The notes beneath the pieces were generated by a model. That model was given only the letters and a program-made list of their open reading frames with translations. It was not told where the DNA came from and searched no databases. Below are positions 59,318 through 64,000 of a stretch of DNA of 64,000 bases, one piece after another. Each line of letters begins with the position of its first letter. Positions within the stretch are counted from its first letter, which is position 1. This stretch comes from Siphonodentalium dalli (taxonomy: Eukaryota; Mollusca; Scaphopoda; Gadilida; Siphonodentaliidae), in NCBI GenBank assembly GCA_032622095.1, contig CP136061.1, positions 260,432,077 to 260,496,076 on the forward strand. Direction: 5' to 3'. The translations under genes were made by a program, and so were the position numbers.

Positions 59318-59725
59318 GACTTGAAACATATTTTAGTTGTATATAATAATACAAAATGGATCGGGGCACAAGTTTTGTCAGCAATACTTATTGGGGGTGG
59401 GGGGGGGGGGGGGGGGCTCGGTTGTTCTGTTAGGGGTACAACTCCAATCCGTCCCGCCCTCCAGCGCTGGCGATGGGAGTTCAAATATTCATGTTTCCAT
59501 CATGAACTTTGTAACTCGAAATTGTTATCTGGTGGAGTTGCCATGCAGTTACTCGCCAATGGCCGGATTTCCTCCACCACTAAAACTGGCAATGTCGTGA
59601 GATGGCATCAGTTACTAAAAGCGACATTAAACCCATATAAATAAATTGTCAACTTATGAAGCCCCTTCCAATACAAACAATTAAGCATACAACAAGATGA
59701 CACCTGAACATATTTACATGCATTA
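59318..59725 (-). mobile_element. Non-LTR retrotransposon 3'-UTR, reverse, with a nested insertion
   Basis: On the minus strand, TTGTATTGGAAGGGGCTTCA plus TAAGTTGAC and then ACAAAACTTGTGCCCCGATC and AAAATATGTTTCAAGT reproduce the 3' end at 29070-29155. Between the two blocks, about 270 bp (about 59375-59645) interrupt the UTR, bordered by ATAAGTTGAC and ATAAGTATTGCTGAC, possibly a target duplication. The insert includes a long G-run (59394-59416) and has no recognised identity. A minus-strand frame just upstream (59941-59723, ending ELWNELRRIQQNVPFYNT) may be a coding scrap but is unassigned. Confidence 0.65.
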
Positions 59726-60353
59726 TGTGTTGTAGAACGGTACATTTTGTTGGATTCTGCGTAATTCATTCCAGAGTTCATTGCTTTTGGCTATGGTTGA
59801 TTTTCTAGCCATGATTTGATGAAGTTTTTGTGGTTGTTCGTTGCGTACCTGTATATATGTGCGTGTTATACATATATTTTTACAGCAGAATTTACATATG
59901 ATTACTAATGGACCTCTTTAAATTGCCAGCGTGCATCCATCATCACTTATGTAATATTGCTATATGATTCACTATTTGTGGCCTTTAACATTCTAGTGCT
60001 GGTTCATCCAATAGATTATATTTATGATGAACTATTTACTCACAAAAGTTTGATGAAGTAAATAACTGGTTAGATTGGTCACATGTATGCTGTTGATGGG
60101 TCAAAGTTTCTCTCCTCAATGTCCCACTAGGGGATAGCCGACAGACGCAGTATATACGATAATAGCCGCTAACTCAATAACAGTCTATTGGCATATCGAA
60201 TAACGCCCACGAGGTGACTCAGGTGGTTGGGCATCTGTTATATCGTCTGCTGTTGTATTGCAGCTGATATATCGTCTGCTGTTGTATTGCAGCTGATACC
60301 GTCTCAAAACTCAGTTATTTACTTATCCTCATACAGCAAGGTTTAGAACCGAT
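59726..60353. other. Non-coding sequence with a 29-bp duplication
   Basis: ATATCGTCTGCTGTTGTATT plus GCAGCTGAT occurs twice in tandem at about 60240-60298. No gene seen. Confidence 0.5.
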
Positions 60354-60440
60354 ATACCCGGTGGCTCAGTCGATAAGGTCAATGTCGCATTAATTAGACT
60401 GAAACAAGCCGTCCAGTAATGGTTCGATTCCTGATTTGCG
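60354..60440 (+). repeat. tRNA-like promoter segment, possible SINE head or tRNA pseudogene
   Basis: An A-box-like GTGGCTCAGTCGATAAGG (60361-60378) is followed 43 bp later by a near-consensus B-box, GGTTCGATTCC (60421-60431). The spacing is on the long side but within the range of tRNAs with a long variable arm or an intron. I could not fold a full cloverleaf with paired acceptor ends, so a functional tRNA is unlikely. A tRNA-derived SINE or decayed tRNA gene fits better. Confidence 0.4.
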
Positions 60441-60499
60441 CGGATTTGTGATCTACGCATTAACAATTTATATATGTAATGATTCTACCAATCAACTGT

Positions 60500-61435
60500 A
60501 AAATTATAAAATGGAATGTTTATTAATTATTGGGAGGAACATTCTGGTTATTAAAGCAGACGACAGACAAACGAACTGATTATACAAGTGGAGAAGGGTT
60601 CATATTCATTGGTGTGAAATGTTCAGATAATAAGTTCAACAAACTCATTATCTGAGTAGTTCTTAAGGGAACTACTCGTCAAAATGAGTAGTTACTAAAG
60701 AAAGGGTTAGCCTGGCCCGAATCGTCCATCATGGCAAATCAGTTACTTACAGTGTCGGTGGCTTCTATGTGCAACAGGCTGATTTCCCCATTGACATCAA
60801 CCATATATATATGCGCTCTTTCTATCAACGATAAAAACAACGTCGTGATATATCCTAGCAGCTGACACGGCGATAAACCCCAATGCAATATACCGACCAA
60901 CACAAACCGACATTCTAAGCATTAGGTGTTGTGCACGTATGTAGCTTGTTCTCTTGAAAATCAGCACGTTATGGGCTAATAATAGCATATGATTCATGAT
61001 CGACCTCTTTAATGGTGTCATATCCCACTATATACCATAAATCGATCAATCGTACGTTTACCTATCCCATAAAACAATTAGATCCGAACCACGCATGGAC
61101 CCAATAATACTGTTCTCCCGATATGCAGCACGTTATGGGCTAATAACAGTATTTATATAGGTTCATAATCGGCGTAGAATCGCAGAATCGTCTCATTTTG
61201 AGTCCATAACCAACTTAAAATGAGAGCGCTTTGTCGACTGATAATAACTTATTATAAGTTCATTATGGGCGGACAATAACACGAATAAACCAACTAACGA
61301 CTTAGCAGATCTTTAAATGTGTTTTCAATGTGGCCTGCGCAATAAAACAGAATAAAGCAAATAAGTCAACTATCGGCTTATTTCATAATCAAATAATCAA
61401 ATATTAAACCTATGTGAATATTATAGTTCAATTTT
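60500..61435. repeat. Dispersed repeat family R1, copy 4 (longest)
   Basis: It contains GAAATGTTCAGATAATAAGT, TCAACAAACTCATTATCTGA, one 68-bp minisatellite-like unit (AACTACTCGTC...AGAAAGGGTTA), two AGCACGTTATGGGCTAATAA blocks, GGTTCATAATCGGCGTAGAA, CTCATTTTGAGTCCATAACC, TTCATTATGGGCGGACAATA and CTTATTTCATAATCAAATAA. It combines blocks found in copies 1, 2 and 3 and so best represents the full element. Confidence 0.7.
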
Positions 61436-61585
61436 ATGAACATATCTGCATGAGTATATGTTGACGTATGTGTGGGTATCGGTATGTGCGTGGTTATGAT
61501 GGTATGTTATCTACACGTTAATGCTCTTCAAAATAGTTTCCAGAATGAACACGTCATTACAAAATGCTCTTTTTCTTTCTTTCAG
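61436..61585. other. Presumed intron sequence
   Basis: It ends in CTTTTTCTTTCTTTCAG, a strong polypyrimidine tract and acceptor for the exon at 61586. Confidence 0.5.
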
Positions 61586-61680
61586 TGGAAGTAAATGGCA
61601 CGCATAACCTGATAGGGTTAATGCTCGTGGCGGTTCCGACCGCTGATGATTTCGAGCGGAAAGATATCGGAGAGTTCCAT
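61586..61680 (+). CDS. Internal exon, possible reeler-domain segment
   Basis: A 95-bp open stretch lies between a strong acceptor (TTTCTTTCTTTCAG) and a consensus donor (CAT|GTAAGTAT). Read with two bases completing a codon from an upstream exon, it gives EVNGTHNLIGLMLVAVP, then TADDFERKDIGEFH, ending in phase 0. The pattern GT...(hydrophobic) G(F/L)(L/M)(L/V)xA ... (I/V)GxF resembles the middle of reeler domains, which occur in reelin, ferric-chelate-reductase-like and defence-type secreted proteins. The resemblance is judged by eye. The exon at 62142 continues in the same phase. Base composition and codon use are clearly unlike the AT-rich surroundings. Confidence 0.5.
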
Positions 61681-61982
61681 GTAAGTATATAAGGTTATAT
61701 TCTTTTTAAGAAATTACATCAAAATGTCATAACAACTTGCACCCATATTCCTTGGAGCGCAACACTACCAACATCGCATTCGCGGTGTGAATCCCACAAA
61801 GAGGACGTCGGTTGGTTGAAATCATTCCATGTCACGTCGCACGCATGACCCATTATGTTTCCATATGGTATGGACGCAACCAGAATCTATTCCAAAGCGG
61901 GTGCCAGCTGCTCTTTTAATTTGCAAGTTGAGTGTAAATATAATAAATGAATGTAAAGTTTGTTCCGTTCCATGGAACACGC

Positions 61983-62033
61983 ATGGATGCAAGTTGGTCT
62001 GACATAATTATGTGTGGACCAACTTGCATCCAT
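61983..62033. repeat. Perfect 17-bp inverted repeat (hairpin) in the presumed intron
   Basis: ATGGATGCAAGTTGGTC is mirrored by GACCAACTTGCATCCAT with a 17-bp loop that itself contains ACATAATTATGT. It lies between the two candidate exons. It is short, has no transposon-like flanks, and is unlike the 67-bp hairpin. Confidence 0.95.
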
Positions 62034-62141
62034 TTCTTCATGAAACGTAGGCAAATCGACATCCATTTTGAAATGTTGCACGATTGTCAAAGAGTGTCTT
62101 CCGTCGGCCCAAAGTTGCGGAAGATGTGTTTTTTTCTTCAG

Positions 62142-62213
62142 ATTCCGATATTGTATAGAACATCAATATTCGTGGAAATCCAAGTATTCAGCTGCCATGC
62201 TGATTGGGGTCAG
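62142..62213 (+). CDS. Internal exon continuing the reeler-like segment
   Basis: 72 bp between TTTTTTTCTTCAG and CAG|GTAACC. In phase 0 it encodes IPILYRTSIFVEIQVFSCHA then DWGQ. This joins the previous exon without a frame break, across a 461-bp intron. In reeler domains a (Q/K)(L/V)(L/F)xC motif follows the GxF strand, and IQVFSC would fit. Downstream, a stretch after TTTCTTTTGCTTAG at 63448 is a possible further small exon but is too short to judge. A 174-codon frame (61947-62471) spans this exon; its remainder is probably intronic read-through. Confidence 0.45.
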
Positions 62214-62976
62214 GTAACCTTGGAAACACTGGCTGGTCGTATGAGTCTGTATATGGAAGTATTTACTTGCTTTCAGATATGTATATGTATATATGGCCTC
62301 ATGCATGCACGTGGGTTAACCGTTTTGGAATGGAAAGACGAATCCGTGACCTCTGAGACCCGGATGAACACTTTACGTCGCTACGCCGACAGTTTATTAG
62401 TATTAAGGGCAATTACATTGGCTTCAATTTCAAGCACGAGTGACCTTATGTCGATTGTACGTCACTCTTAAGTAGTTTAGGTTCCTCAAAGTAGGACCAA
62501 TGTGGTTTCCATCCGCATTTTATAATTCACGGAAATTAACTTTCCCAACAATTTGTCTCCTCGAAATATTTGTTGAATGAATGTATGCTGAATAGGCATC
62601 TTTAGCCAATATTTTTAAAATATATTATAGATATACATGTATGTGATCAGATAAAATAGAGGTACTGGCTCAGTATATGATGTGTTCAATAAACTGTTCA
62701 ACTGTTCACATGTGCGTGAATAAATGATTAGGTCTTATCGAACTGACCCAGTTACGATCAGAATGACTCGTCTAAATGTACATATAATACAACGACAAGG
62801 TTCGGATATCAACAGTTAGCCCCAGTACCAAGAAACAATGCATATGCAATAGTTTCACAAGTATGCCACGTCACTGAGACAACCCATAAGAGCAATATAC
62901 TGGTTAAATAAACATCGGTATTGAACTTTTGTGATTTCGGCAAAAATGGTGAACATTGTAGTGTCGTTATCCTCCA
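62214..62976. other. Presumed intron or intergenic sequence
   Basis: No further exon was confirmed. ACAATGCATATGCAATAGTT at 62837 has a close copy at 63758 (ACAATGCATATACAAGAGTT). Confidence 0.45.
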
Positions 62977-63376
62977 TTAACCCTTTACCCAACAGAACGG
63001 CCCTGTGCCAATGCATTCTCTTATATATGCGAGTCGACCATAGGTCGCCTCGCATATATAAGAGAATGCATTGGCTTAATACATTAAAAATTATAAAATT
63101 GTTAAAGAATGTAAGAAAAAATGGTAAAAAGTGTTAAAAAAAGATTTTTTTTAGGTCAATGCATTCTCTTATATATGCGAGGCGACCTATGGTCGACTCG
63201 CATATATAAGAGAATGCATTGGCACAGGGCATAACTGTAACTATCACAATGTGGTCAAGGAGCCGGTTCCAATGATACCCATATTTGTATGGTTCTATTG
63301 AGACAGACCGAAGATATTTTAGGCTGTTGAAGCTTTATTTGGCCGGTTTTGGCCGGTTTGTTGGGTAAAGGGTTAA
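62977..63376 (+). mobile_element. Family A TTAA hairpin element, complete reference copy
   Basis: A 392-bp body lies between TTAA at 62977-62980 and 63373-63376. Termini: CCCTTTACCCAACAGAACGG and, reversed from the right end, CCCTTTACCCAACAAACCGG. Hairpin 1 is 63008-63074 and hairpin 2 is 63156-63222, each the inverted copy of the other, so the unit is a palindrome of palindromes. The AT-rich spacer has no coding capacity. The long arm (63223-63372) contains GTGGTCAAGGAGCCGGTTCC and a GGCCGGTTTTGGCCGG direct repeat. TTAA targets and CCC(T) ends indicate mobilisation by a piggyBac-group transposase (inference). Confidence 0.95.
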
Positions 63377-64000
63377 TTGATATGTAGTACGGATTTAATT
63401 ATCTATAAAGCTGACAACACTTATGGCGCTCGTTTCTTTTGCTTAGATTGAGCTAAGTCATTGTGCAACATATAGGTGTGTAAGACGCACGTGGGCACCA
63501 CCGACATCATGCGTGTGTCTAACTGAGCAAGACACACCAACATCTTAGTACTATGGCCAGCAGAAAATGGCTGGTAAATGATTTTGTGATATTGACCACA
63601 TGCTCGTATTAATGGTGCACCCGGGGGAGGGTACTATTACTATAATAATTCAGGTATCCTTATATTTCTATTCTACAAATTTAACCAGCAATCGCACATC
63701 TATTCAGTCACTATTGACTAGACTAGGTAATATATTTGCACGAGGGTATGTTGCAATAAACAATGCATATACAAGAGTTTCACAAGTTTCACTCTTAGTA
63801 CTATGGCCGGCAGAACATGGTCGAGAAAAATGCTTTTACGATATTGGTGTAAACAGTATTTATTCCATATTAGTCATTATATATTACAAAAACAAGACAA
63901 ATATTAATAGTGATGATATGAATGTGATTCGACTACAAGCTTTAAGCTTTTGGGAGTCGTTTCCGATTGGCTTGTGACAAGGTCCATCCTGTGAGAGTGA
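63377..64000. other. Non-coding sequence with short direct repeats, no gene confirmed
   Basis: TTAGTACTATGGCC(A/G)GCAGAA with related sequence downstream occurs at 63545 and 63794, a local duplication of about 55 bp. The 125-codon frame 63600-63977 crosses the second copy and has no recognised motif. Confidence 0.45.

Noticed and set aside
61947-62471. 174-codon plus-strand ORF as a single gene
   Set aside because: It contains a pyrimidine-rich acceptor and a donor around 62142-62213 and begins inside a hairpin. An exon within it is more plausible than the whole frame.

Overview
The window is animal nuclear DNA that is almost entirely non-coding and packed with repeats. It contains a (TTAGGG)n tract of metazoan telomere type, tails of non-LTR retrotransposon reverse transcriptases, short introns with GT/AG borders, and an element built like the 'pearl' elements of bivalves (tandem core, then an ACAG/GGAC tetranucleotide tract, then a short hairpin flank). 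I infer a mollusc, most likely a bivalve, with moderate confidence. There are no operons and no bacterial or organellar genes.

Layout. 0-8.7 kb: single-copy-like DNA, a 25-bp minisatellite and a large 59-bp satellite (about 30 copies). 8.4-19.1 kb: the first miniature transposons carrying a striking 67-bp hairpin, an interstitial telomere tract inside a 20-bp target-like duplication, and dispersed repeats. 19.6-22.2 kb: a composite region with the pearl-like element. 24.3 kb: a 207-bp foldback. 25.2-29.2 kb: two truncated copies of one non-LTR retrotransposon family, with a cluster of ACCATGGT palindromes between them. 30.7-35.6 kb: minisatellites and several weak coding-like patches (33.6-34.8 kb). 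40-44.5 kb: more hairpin transposons and dispersed repeats, and remains of a second non-LTR family. 46-57.5 kb: dense tandem repeats and the largest group of hairpin transposons. 59-63.4 kb: another retrotransposon 3' end, a possible tRNA-derived SINE head, two phase-compatible exons resembling part of a reeler-type extracellular domain (61.6-62.2 kb), and a last hairpin transposon.

The main discovery candidate is a hairpin module: CCCTGTG, a 67-bp near-perfect palindrome, then CCTAA or CTTAA. It has 15 full-length and 5 rearranged copies in 64 kb. It sits inside at least three kinds of short non-autonomous element whose ends differ. Two kinds are bounded by TTAA and CCCTTT termini like piggyBac-group elements; the third starts TGTGACCCGCC. 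Some copies show paired stem changes, deletions that begin or end in the stem, and conversion to a perfect palindrome. Three further dispersed families without known affiliation (called R1, R2 and R3 here) occur four times each.

Limits: no database search was possible. Element boundaries are by eye, and host-gene calls rest on splice-site context and short motif resemblance.
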